A stretch of 6,055 nt of DNA from Candidatus Schekmanbacteria bacterium (GCA_003695725.1 RFHX01000017.1:1-6055), one strand, 5' to 3'; counted from the first letter of the stretch, positions 1 through 6,055 are shown. Program-made: numbers and translations. Notes: a model not told the origin generated them from the letters alone.

Positions 1-2
1 AG

Positions 3-44
3 GTTATTGCGATTGCCACTATAATTGATTATCTGTTAGACTAA
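3..44 (+). CDS. Possible 3' tail of an upstream gene (partial)
   Basis: One frame is open from the window edge to a TAA at 42-44 and reads VIAIATIIDYLLD, a plausible hydrophobic/acidic C-terminal helix. It ends 8 bases before the channel start, and the purine stretch before that start lies right behind the stop, as is common inside operons. Thirteen codons are too few to identify a family, and an open frame this short can occur by chance. If real, the channel gene is probably co-transcribed with this upstream gene. Confidence 0.4.
   Translation, partial: VIAIATIIDYLLD
20..25 (+). promoter_or_regulatory. Possible -10 box upstream of the channel gene
   Basis: A perfect TATAAT hexamer lies 27 bases before the channel ATG. 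A matching -35 element at normal spacing would fall across or beyond the left edge of the window, so it cannot be checked. The hexamer also lies inside the possible tail of an upstream gene, so it may be coincidental in AT-rich DNA. Confidence 0.2.
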
Positions 45-50
45 AAAGGG
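44..50 (+). promoter_or_regulatory. Shine-Dalgarno-like stretch for the channel gene
   Basis: The stretch AAAAGGG, continuing into AA, lies immediately before the ATG at 53. The AGGG core is only 2 bases from the start codon, closer than the usual 5-9. No better in-frame ATG exists nearby: the next Met is residue 60, inside the pore region. The start at 53 is therefore still preferred. Confidence 0.45.
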
Positions 51-52
51 AA

Positions 53-1735
53 ATGAATAAAAAGAAGGAAATATTTTTCATCAAATATCTTAATAGTAGA
101 GGGAAAAAATATGCATTCTCTCTCGTTGCTCTCATCTTTTTTTATACCATTATATTCAGAATTATTTATCCCCTTTTTGAAAAGAAAGAAATTGGAATAA
201 TCCGCTCTTTTGAATTCATTATAGAAAGTATGACGACAACAGGTTTTGGTGGGCTAATGCCTTTTCACCATCCTATTACGAATATCTTTGCCGTAATTGT
301 AATGATAAGCGGAGTCGTTATGATTTTTATGGTTATTCCGCTTTTTCTTGTGCCGTGGATTGAATCTAAGATGAGAAGTGAACCAATTAAAGAAGTTGAA
401 GAGACATTAGAAAATCATGTTATCATCTGCGGTTATTCTGAAATTGTCGATTTTCTGGTGGAAGAACTTGAAATAAATTCTATCCCCTATGTAGTAATTG
501 ATGCTAATCCTGAAATTTGCCTTTCTCTAAATGATAAAGGGATCAGGTCTATCCATGGGATACCCGGCTCAGTTCAAGCGTTAAAAAATGCAGGTATCAA
601 AAGAGCAAAGTATTTACTTGTAACATCAAAAGATGAAGAAAATGCAAATATAATACTTACAGCAAAAGGAATAAGCGATATAGATATAATTGCTTTAGTC
701 GAAGAGCCGGACAATGCAAAATATTTACAATATGCCGGAGCAAAAAAGGTTGCCTGTCCAAAACATGAACTTGGTGAAAGAATGGCATATAGAACTTTCA
801 TTCCTATAGTTAGGGAACTTTACAGCGCTTTGCATATTCCAAGTAATCTTAAAGTTACAGAAATATTAGTTCCGGAAGATTCTCATATCACAAATCTCTC
901 CCTTGTGGAATCAGGAATCGGGAAAGAAAGCGGCGCAAAAATAATTGGAATTTGGAAAGAAGGCAAATTCACCACTGAATTAACATCAGATACAACCCTT
1001 GAACCAAATTCAATACTATTTGCAATAGGAACTAAAAAAGAAATATTGAATTTAAAAAACCTATTATTGAGTGAAGAGAACATAGGGAAAGAACACAATA
1101 TCAACTTAATCATTATTGGATATGGACATGTAGGAAAGGAAATATACAAATACCTTGACCATATGCCTGAAAATGTAACGATCATTGACAAAAAGGAAAT
1201 AAATCTAAAAAATGCTCTTACAGGCAATGCAACCGATGATACCTTGTTGAAAAAAGCAGGAATTGAAAAAAATTGCGCTGTCCTTATTGCGCTCAATGAC
1301 GATACTCAGGCATTATATACTACCTTGCTTGCGAGGAATTTAAATCCCAATGCTTATATAATAACCAGATGCAACAATATTTCCAACATAGATAAATTTT
1401 ATAAAGCTGGCGCAAATTATGTACTTGCACTGCCTATGATTGCAGGACTAATGCTTGCAAATATAATAACAGACAAGGGGCGTCTCGAATTTGACAGATT
1501 GGGTATTGAAAGATTTAGTGTAAAGGGGTCTGTATCATCAGAAAAAACGATAAAAGAACTGGATGTAAGAAAAAAGACAGGATGCACAATTATTGGAATT
1601 GAGCGAAGAGGAGAAACAATTCTTGAATTCAACACAGACTTTAAAATATTGGAAGACGACATAATAATCGTAGTAGGCACTAACAACTCTCTTGAAAAAC
1701 TAAAAAAGGAATACCAACTCGTTCCAAGTCAATAA
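53..1735 (+). CDS. Two-TM potassium channel subunit with tandem RCK (TrkA-N/TrkA-C) domains
   Basis: The product is a predicted inner-membrane K+ channel subunit gated from the cytoplasm by ligands on a regulatory ring. Residues about 20-42 form TM1 and 50-60 the pore helix. The filter region is TTTGFGG (61-67), and TM2 spans about 77-103. There is no S1-S4 voltage sensor. The rest is two RCK modules: TrkA-N about 121-245 with TrkA-C about 264-338, then TrkA-N about 350-470 with TrkA-C about 484-556. The second nucleotide-binding turn is canonical (GYGHVG, 356-361, with Asp379 ending the next strand). The first is degenerate (GYSEIV, 127-132, with Asp150). A tetramer would carry eight RCK domains, like BK or GsuK-type channels and unlike MthK, which recruits separate RCK subunits. 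The filter ends in Gly where K+ channels usually have Asp (TVGYGD). The ATG at 53 is needed to include TM1. Classification as a channel rather than a Trk/Ktr transporter subunit is well supported by the single pore unit. Ligand and ion selectivity are inferred. Confidence 0.93.
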   Translation: MNKKKEIFFIKYLNSRGKKYAFSLVALIFFYTIIFRIIYPLFEKKEIGIIRSFEFIIESMTTTGFGGLMPFHHPITNIFAVIVMISGVVMIFMVIPLFLVPWIESKMRSEPIKEVEETLENHVIICGYSEIVDFLVEELEINSIPYVVIDANPEICLSLNDKGIRSIHGIPGSVQALKNAGIKRAKYLLVTSKDEENANIILTAKGISDIDIIALVEEPDNAKYLQYAGAKKVACPKHELGERMAYRTFIPIVRELYSALHIPSNLKVTEILVPEDSHITNLSLVESGIGKESGAKIIGIWKEGKFTTELTSDTTLEPNSILFAIGTKKEILNLKNLLLSEENIGKEHNINLIIIGYGHVGKEIYKYLDHMPENVTIIDKKEINLKNALTGNATDDTLLKKAGIEKNCAVLIALNDDTQALYTTLLARNLNPNAYIITRCNNISNIDKFYKAGANYVLALPMIAGLMLANIITDKGRLEFDRLGIERFSVKGSVSSEKTIKELDVRKKTGCTIIGIERRGETILEFNTDFKILEDDIIIVVGTNNSLEKLKKEYQLVPSQ

Positions 1736-1754
1736 CTTTAAAAAGCAACCTTAT

Positions 1755-2531
1755 TCAATTTGAAGTCAATATTTCAATCATATGATTATGAATCAGGCCG
1801 TTGGAAGCCAATATTTCTTTGTCATAGATGCTGTATTCGTCTCCATTAAATTTAGTAACTTTTCCGCCACTTTCTTTGATGATCAAAAGCGCAGCTGCAG
1901 TATCCCAAGGATTTAGTTTCATTTCCCAAAAGCCATCAAGACGCCCACATGCAACATAGCACAAATCCAATGCGGCTGAGCCGGCTCTTCTAACTGCCTG
2001 CACCTTCATAATGAACTTCGCAAAATGTGTGAGGTTGTTGTCAGGTGATTCTCTTATGTCATAGGGAAAACCGGTTGCAAGAAGAGATTTACCTAAATCA
2101 TCGATATGAGAAACTCCTATTCTTTTCTCATTTAAATAGGCTCCTTCACCTTTGTATGCGTAAAAAAGCTCATCTAATAATGGGTCATAGACAACACCAG
2201 CAATGATTTCACCTTTCATTTGCAGGCCTATAGAAACCGAAAAAAAAGGAAAATTATGGGAGTAATTTGTAGTACCATCAAGTGGATCGATTATCCAACA
2301 AAAGTCGCTATCTTTAAATGTTTCACCTGACTCTTCTGACAAAATCGAATGATCAGGATATATAGATTTTATCTTACCTATGATAATCTTTTCAGCTTCC
2401 AAATCAGCATCGGTAACAGGATCAATCTCTCTTTTTAGTTTTATCTTATGTTGATTTCCAAACCTCTCTTTTAAGCAAAGCCCTGCAGACTTTGCTGCAT
2501 CTATTGCCACGGATAAAATTTCTTTTTTCAT
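1755..2531 (-). CDS. suhB: Inositol monophosphatase family protein (SuhB/IMPase)
   Basis: A Mg2+-dependent cytoplasmic phosphatase of the IMPase superfamily, expected to hydrolyse myo-inositol-1-phosphate or related sugar phosphates. At 258 residues it has the usual family length. The motifs are complete: DPVTDAD (37-43), the metal-binding Glu in SEES (65-68, Glu66), IDPLDGTTN (81-89, with Asp82 and Asp85 as metal ligands), RRAGSAALDL (181-190) and WDTAAALLIIKESGG (209-223, with Asp210 as the third-site ligand). All expected catalytic residues are present, so it should be active. It starts at an ATG preceded by a short hairpin and no clear Shine-Dalgarno sequence. It lies 61 bases downstream of the sensor gene on the same strand and converges on the channel gene with a 19-base gap. 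Bacterial members vary in substrate (inositol phosphates, fructose-1,6-bisphosphate, NADP, PAP). The RRAGSAALDL stretch and overall motif set resemble SuhB most, but the exact substrate cannot be read from sequence. The symbol denotes family membership. Confidence 0.95.
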   Translation of the reverse strand: MKKEILSVAIDAAKSAGLCLKERFGNQHKIKLKREIDPVTDADLEAEKIIIGKIKSIYPDHSILSEESGETFKDSDFCWIIDPLDGTTNYSHNFPFFSVSIGLQMKGEIIAGVVYDPLLDELFYAYKGEGAYLNEKRIGVSHIDDLGKSLLATGFPYDIRESPDNNLTHFAKFIMKVQAVRRAGSAALDLCYVACGRLDGFWEMKLNPWDTAAALLIIKESGGKVTKFNGDEYSIYDKEILASNGLIHNHMIEILTSN

Positions 2532-2532
2532 A

Positions 2533-2547
2533 ATCTTTGTTAAAGAT
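2533..2547 (-). promoter_or_regulatory. Hairpin adjoining the phosphatase start codon
   Basis: The 6-bp arms ATCTTT and AAAGAT are separated by three bases and end one base before the ATG of the phosphatase. In the mRNA this small hairpin would cover the position of a ribosome binding site. No other Shine-Dalgarno-like sequence is visible. With A/T-rich arms and a 3-base loop it would be weak, so a regulatory role is speculative. Confidence 0.25.
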
Positions 2548-2566
2548 AAAAAGAAAGAATGTATGA

Positions 2567-2580
2567 ATTATTGGAATAAT
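2567..2580 (-). repeat. AT-rich inverted repeat between sensor and phosphatase genes
   Basis: ATTATT and AATAAT flank a 2-base centre, 12 bases after the sensor stop codon in transcription direction, and a T-rich but interrupted stretch follows. It could be a weak transcript-end or processing hairpin, or an operator for the phosphatase gene. The arms contain no G or C pairs, so it does not qualify as a convincing intrinsic terminator, and chance is a real possibility. Confidence 0.2.
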
Positions 2581-2592
2581 AGTATTTGTACT

Positions 2593-5500
2593 TTATCTTT
2601 CCTGTTCTATTAGTTCAAGAAACTTTTTTACGATTTCTGGATCAAGATGAGTTCCAGAAATTTCGCGGATGTATTCAATCACTCTATTCTCTTCCCAAGC
2701 AGGTCTGTAAGGACGGTCTGAGCAAAGCGCATCCCATATATCGACTACAGCAAATATTCTTGCAGGGAAAGGAATTTCCTCTTTTTTCAACCCTCTTGGA
2801 TATCCATTACCATCCCATCTTTCATGATGACAGTAAGGAATTTCAATGCAATTTTTAAGATATTTTATTGGAGCAAGTAGTTCATAGGCAAAAACCGGAT
2901 GTCTTTTCATTATTTCCCATTCTTTTTCCGTAAGTTTAGCAGGCTTCAAAAGAATACTATCAGGGATTGCCATCTTCCCTATATCGTGAAGAAGTGCTCC
3001 CCGTCGAATATGAACCAAATCTTCACCACTAATATTGAAAGCAAGAGCAAGTTTAATTGTTAAATCAGATACCCTTTGTGTATGTCCCTCTGTTTCTCTA
3101 TCACGAAGGTCCAAAGCTTTTGACCATCCCTCCAGAGTTGTGTCATATGCATTTGCAAGTTCAATATTGGAAACCTTCAGTTCGTTCAGTAAGTTCCAGT
3201 TATCAATTGCTATTGCAATCTGTTCTGCAATTGTTTCAAGATAGCTTATCCATTCAATACTTTCCTCACAGAATTTTTTGGTAAAGACTTCTAATATCCC
3301 TTTTATTTCTCCTTTTACAAAAAATGGAATAGCGCAATAAGATGATATTTTCTCACTATTACAATGAAGAAAAGAAAAATCCTCTTTCGGATAATCCTGA
3401 ATTCGCGTAATGAAAACCGACTTTCCAGTCTCAAAAATCCTTGAAATACGGTAATCTATGTTTTGTAAAGATATTTTACTCCCCATATCTCGTCCAAACC
3501 CAATGGATGCTACGCAAGAAAGAGTCACATCATCTTCAAGAATCAAAATGTCAGCTGCATCAACTTTAAGATGATTAACCAAGCTATTCAAGATGATATC
3601 AAGAGTAGAGTTGAAGTCTGCATTCGTAGCAATTGCATTATCGATGTCATGAAGCGCTTGGAGTTTTTCAATATGGGATAAAGAATTTTTGAAATATATT
3701 GAATTAGAAAGGGCAAGAGCAGATAGATGGGCAAGCCCTTTTAAAAGCTCAAATTCATTTCTATTGAAATTGACATCTTTTTCATTCCAAAAGACTTTGA
3801 TTAAACCAACAATTTTATTCTCTCTCAACATTCCTGCCACAGCCACTGTTTTAATATTCAACAATTGAAAAAGTTTGCCATTTACAAACTTTTCAATTCC
3901 TTTTGAGCTGTTGGTCATAAAAACAAGTTCATTTTTATTGAACAACTCCCTGTATCTTTTTCCGGGTAATGGTTTTATTTGTTCCGAATAAACTGATGGT
4001 ATTCCTAAACTTTTAGAATTGTAAAATACATCATTTATTTCATCATAAAGAAATACAGATACTGAATGCGCTTTTAATGACTCTGCCACTTCCTTGCAAA
4101 CTGTATTAAGCACCTTTTCATATTCTATACAAGAATTTAGATTAGATGCCGCCCTGACCAAAGATTCAGCGCGTGCGGCATGCATTTTAACTTCCTTTTC
4201 ATATTCTTTGCGAAAAGTAATATCCCTTATTACAGCACTGAAAAATATTTGACCATTGGCATACCAGGAGCCCAATGATAATTCCAAGGGAAACTCCTTC
4301 CCATTTTTCCGAAGGCCGGTCAACTCAATAGGTTTTTCCAAGAAGGAGAAATCCTTTGATTCAATAATATAATCAAATCCCTCTTTGAACTTTTTATAAA
4401 GTCGTTTCGGAATAATCCTTTCTAAAGATTTGCCAACTATTTCATTTTCCTTATAGCCAAATATTTTTTCTGCTCCGCTATTCCAAGAAACAATTTTTCC
4501 GCAAGAATCGATGGATACAATTCCATCGCTTGCGGTTTGTGTTACTGAACGGAATTTTGATTCCGATTCTTTGAGAGCTTCTAAAGATTTTTTCCTAAAT
4601 TCTATATTTCTTGCAAAGGCAATAATAAATTCCTTCTCATCGTATTTTAAGAAACTAACGCTAATCTCTACTGGGAATATTTTTCCATCCTTTCTCTTAT
4701 GAACAGATTCAAATGTGAGATTTCCTTTCCTTTTCACATTTTCCCAATGTTCATCCCAAATTTCCTGAGGAAATAAAGGATCAATATCAGAAACTTTCAT
4801 TGAAAGCATTTCTTCTCTGCGATAACCCAAACTTTTACAAAAAGCATTATTGACATATTTAAATTCACCATCTCTTCCTATAAGACAAGTCGTATCTGCT
4901 ACATTATTGAGCATTGCATGTGTAAGTTTTAATTCTTCTTCAGCAATCTTTTGCTTACTTATATCTCTGAAAATTAATACAGCCCCAGTAATTCTCCCTT
5001 TTTCAATTATTGGATTGCTCAAATAATCAACTGGAAAAATAGAACCATCTTTTCGCTCAAAGAATTCATTTTCAATGTGATAACTTTTCCCTTCAAGAAG
5101 GGTGCGATTTATTGGGGAGGAATTCCAATTTATAAATTTTTGATGATTATCTATTTTATGGAATACTTTCCAAATTTTCTTCCCTTCAAGTTCTTCTACA
5201 GTCCACCCAAGCATTCTCGCCCCTGCCGGATTAATAAAGGTAATATCTCCATTTTTATCTAAACCGCATATTCCTTCACCAGCATAATTGAGAATAAGTT
5301 TATATTGCAGGTTTAAATCTTCATATTTTTTTTCAACTTCTTTGCGTCTTCTAAATTCTTCTTGAAAAACCTTAATAGCTTTCGCCAATTCAAAAACATT
5401 GTTTTCTACTTTTTCAGATAATTCTTCCTGTTTTTCAAAGAGCAATCTTTCAACCTTTTTTCTTTCTTCTACATTTCTAAATATACCTTTTAAAATCTTC

Positions 5501-5889
5501 CGTCCTTCTATTTCTACGACACTTGCACTCAATTCAACTGGAATTTTTATGCCATCTTTTCTTTCAATTGATATATTATCCAGAATAAAACTATCCATTA
5601 AAAAAAGCTTTTCAAAAAGACCTGAATAAGCACGGCGTTCGTTTCTCGGATAAATTTGTAGATGATGCAAACCAATCGCTTCTTTTAAACTGCAGCCAGT
5701 CAATTCCAGAAATTTCTTGTTTCCTTCAATAATTATGCCCGTTTTATGGTCAATTATGGCAATTGCATCATTAGCGTAAATGAAAAGTTTTTTTAATATC
5801 TTTTCATCCTTTAATAATTTTCTATTTCCATAGAAATTGCTGTATTTTTGATTTTCTCTTTCTTTTTCTCTTTTAGTTTTTCTTTTCAT
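2593..5889 (-). CDS. Cytoplasmic PAS(x4)-GAF(x2)-HD-GYP sensor, predicted c-di-GMP phosphodiesterase
   Basis: This 1098-residue protein should sense cytoplasmic signals and hydrolyse cyclic di-GMP. A basic N-terminus is followed by PAS1 (about 29-143), a charged helical, probably coiled-coil linker (about 140-196), PAS2 (191-311), PAS3 (318-433), PAS4 (439-561), GAF1 (581-731), GAF2 (744-899) and HD-GYP (916-1098). Each PAS carries the late-strand signature R-K-[DN]-G-x-x-x-P-[VL]-[ED], at about 109-119, 278-288, 398-408 and 527-536. The HD-GYP domain is complete: RETEGH (931-936), HDIGK (968-972), the HP His997, HHER (1021-1024), DGNGYP (1026-1031), the VVDIWDAL Asp (1050) and RPYR (1059-1062). 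No transmembrane segment, receiver, histidine kinase or GGDEF domain is present. An in-frame TTG 12 bases upstream (5899-5901) could start a 1102-residue form. The ATG at 5887-5889 is preferred, although neither start has a Shine-Dalgarno. PAS and GAF ligands cannot be read from sequence. The family mostly degrades c-di-GMP; some members act on cGAMP. It may share a transcript with the phosphatase downstream. Confidence 0.95.
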   Translation of the reverse strand: MKRKTKREKERENQKYSNFYGNRKLLKDEKILKKLFIYANDAIAIIDHKTGIIIEGNKKFLELTGCSLKEAIGLHHLQIYPRNERRAYSGLFEKLFLMDSFILDNISIERKDGIKIPVELSASVVEIEGRKILKGIFRNVEERKKVERLLFEKQEELSEKVENNVFELAKAIKVFQEEFRRRKEVEKKYEDLNLQYKLILNYAGEGICGLDKNGDITFINPAGARMLGWTVEELEGKKIWKVFHKIDNHQKFINWNSSPINRTLLEGKSYHIENEFFERKDGSIFPVDYLSNPIIEKGRITGAVLIFRDISKQKIAEEELKLTHAMLNNVADTTCLIGRDGEFKYVNNAFCKSLGYRREEMLSMKVSDIDPLFPQEIWDEHWENVKRKGNLTFESVHKRKDGKIFPVEISVSFLKYDEKEFIIAFARNIEFRKKSLEALKESESKFRSVTQTASDGIVSIDSCGKIVSWNSGAEKIFGYKENEIVGKSLERIIPKRLYKKFKEGFDYIIESKDFSFLEKPIELTGLRKNGKEFPLELSLGSWYANGQIFFSAVIRDITFRKEYEKEVKMHAARAESLVRAASNLNSCIEYEKVLNTVCKEVAESLKAHSVSVFLYDEINDVFYNSKSLGIPSVYSEQIKPLPGKRYRELFNKNELVFMTNSSKGIEKFVNGKLFQLLNIKTVAVAGMLRENKIVGLIKVFWNEKDVNFNRNEFELLKGLAHLSALALSNSIYFKNSLSHIEKLQALHDIDNAIATNADFNSTLDIILNSLVNHLKVDAADILILEDDVTLSCVASIGFGRDMGSKISLQNIDYRISRIFETGKSVFITRIQDYPKEDFSFLHCNSEKISSYCAIPFFVKGEIKGILEVFTKKFCEESIEWISYLETIAEQIAIAIDNWNLLNELKVSNIELANAYDTTLEGWSKALDLRDRETEGHTQRVSDLTIKLALAFNISGEDLVHIRRGALLHDIGKMAIPDSILLKPAKLTEKEWEIMKRHPVFAYELLAPIKYLKNCIEIPYCHHERWDGNGYPRGLKKEEIPFPARIFAVVDIWDALCSDRPYRPAWEENRVIEYIREISGTHLDPEIVKKFLELIEQER

Positions 5890-5930
5890 AATTTTTAACA
5901 ATAAAAAATTTTATGATTTCATAATTTTTA
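5884..5930 (-). repeat. 14-bp direct repeat duplicating the sensor start-codon context
   Basis: TTTCATAATTTTTA occurs at 5884-5897 and again, identically, at 5917-5930, with a 33-base period. On the coding strand each copy reads TAAAAATTATGAAA. The copy nearer the gene contains the start ATG (5887-5889). The upstream copy contains another ATG (5920-5922), which opens a three-codon frame, M-K-S-stop, in the same phase as the gene. Confidence 0.6.
5911..5924. promoter_or_regulatory. Inverted repeat, possible operator upstream of the sensor gene
   Basis: TTATGA and TCATAA are perfect 6-bp arms around a TT centre, flanked on both sides by A/T tracts. The site lies about 22 bases upstream of the sensor ATG, a position where a dimeric repressor or a leader hairpin could act. 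It overlaps the upstream copy of the 14-bp direct repeat. No regulator can be named, and AT-rich DNA produces such repeats by chance. Confidence 0.25.
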
Positions 5931-5938
5931 TGTTTTGC

Positions 5939-5969
5939 TTTATCGGTAATGGATAAAATGAGTTGACAA
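5939..5969 (-). promoter_or_regulatory. Weak promoter candidate for the sensor gene
   Basis: On the minus strand, TTGTCA (5969-5964, five of six matches to the sigma-70 -35 box) is followed after 19 bases by GATAAA (5944-5939, four of six matches to the -10 box). Transcription would start about 40 bases before the ATG. The spacing is longer than optimal and the -10 is poor. On the opposite strand the same bases give a perfect TTGACA (5963-5968), but the best -10 there, TAAAAT at 5990-5995, is 21 bases away. Confidence 0.2.
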
Positions 5970-5995
5970 ATTCAAGGCTCAAAAGGGGATAAAAT
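5951..5995. repeat. Spaced 9-bp direct repeat GGATAAAAT
   Basis: GGATAAAAT is present at 5951-5959 and 5987-5995, exactly 36 bases apart, bracketing the TTGACA/TTGTCA element. Two copies on the same DNA face could be regulator sites. They may equally be chance in A-rich DNA. Confidence 0.3.
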
Positions 5996-6055
5996 TGAAA
6001 ATGTCTTTTTCATAAGCATATAATTTTTTTGCTACCCATTTAACAACTTGCATAG
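5979..6055 (-). other. Short open frame at the right edge, possible tail of an upstream minus-strand gene
   Basis: In one minus-strand frame the sequence is open from the window edge to a TGA at 5981-5979. From an ATG at 6053-6051 it reads MQVVKWVAKKLYAYEKDIFNFIPF. It could be the last residues of a gene lying outside the window. A second minus-strand frame is also open from the edge to a TAG at 6034-6032. Neither can be identified, and both may be non-coding. Confidence 0.2.

Noticed and set aside
574-1686. Minus-strand open frames opposite the channel gene (574-801, 883-1296, 1417-1686)
   Set aside because: They lie wholly inside the strongly recognisable channel gene, their translations show no family motifs, and their Ser/Phe/Ile-rich composition is what an AT-rich gene gives on its antisense strand.
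1736-1790. Terminator between the channel and phosphatase genes
   Set aside because: The only pairings (for example TTGAA with TTCAA) are short and AT-only and are not followed by a T-run on the proper strand.
2586-5629. Plus-strand open frames opposite the sensor gene (for example 2586-2858, 3035-3284, 4511-4702, 5077-5262, 5399-5629)
   Set aside because: All are antisense to well-defined PAS, GAF or HD-GYP domains and show no motifs or start signals of their own.
5451-5805. PAS1 of the sensor as a unique or new sensor domain
   Set aside because: Its N-terminal half is divergent, but it keeps the ERKDG...PVE signature and the closing FRNVEERKK segment of ordinary PAS domains.
5890-5901. 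TTG at 5899-5901 as the sensor start (1102 residues)
   Set aside because: An ATG lies 12 bases downstream at 5887-5889. Neither has a ribosome site, and the four extra residues add no domain. ATG is the simpler choice, though TTG cannot be excluded.
5997-6013. TGAAAA/TTTTCA stem with a 5-base loop as a terminator
   Set aside because: The stem is AT-rich with a single G-C pair per strand, has no adjacent T-run at the correct distance, and no clearly identified gene ends there.
1-6055. CRISPR array, insertion sequence, tRNA or rRNA
   Set aside because: No regular repeat-spacer pattern, transposase motif, terminal inverted repeat pair, cloverleaf or rRNA-like stretch was seen. Nearly all of the window is coding, and the longest gene-free stretch is about 166 bases.

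Overview
This is an AT-rich bacterial window (about one third G+C by eye) holding three complete genes and no recognisable mobile element, RNA gene or CRISPR array. The gene content (a ligand-gated potassium channel, an inositol-phosphatase-family enzyme and a multi-PAS/GAF/HD-GYP sensor) fits a free-living, probably Gram-negative or candidate-phylum bacterium with a large sensory repertoire. The sequence does not allow a firmer taxonomic call. Only the first gene has a Shine-Dalgarno-like stretch; the other two starts are preceded by A/T-rich leaders without one.

Layout: positions 1-44 may be the last 13 codons of an upstream plus-strand gene. It is followed after 8 bases by a 560-residue two-transmembrane K+ channel subunit carrying two tandem cytoplasmic RCK (TrkA-N/TrkA-C) modules (53-1735, +). 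The remaining genes are on the minus strand and converge on it. Reading in their own direction, a 1098-residue cytoplasmic sensor comes first (5889-2593; four PAS, two GAF and a C-terminal HD-GYP c-di-GMP phosphodiesterase domain). After a 61-base gap comes a SuhB-type inositol monophosphatase (2531-1755). The phosphatase ends 19 bases from the end of the channel gene, with no visible intrinsic terminator between them. The 166 bases upstream of the sensor gene hold a 14-bp direct repeat that duplicates its start-codon context, an inverted repeat, a spaced 9-bp repeat and weak promoter-like hexamers.

How the genes work together: sensor and phosphatase could be co-transcribed, but the gap and the generic nature of the phosphatase make a dedicated pathway uncertain. 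The sensor would integrate several cytoplasmic signals and lower c-di-GMP. The channel would couple K+ flux to cytoplasmic nucleotides or ions. I do not see convincing evidence of a new multi-gene system. The most distinctive points are the non-canonical selectivity filter and asymmetric RCK pair of the channel, and the duplicated start context ahead of the sensor gene.
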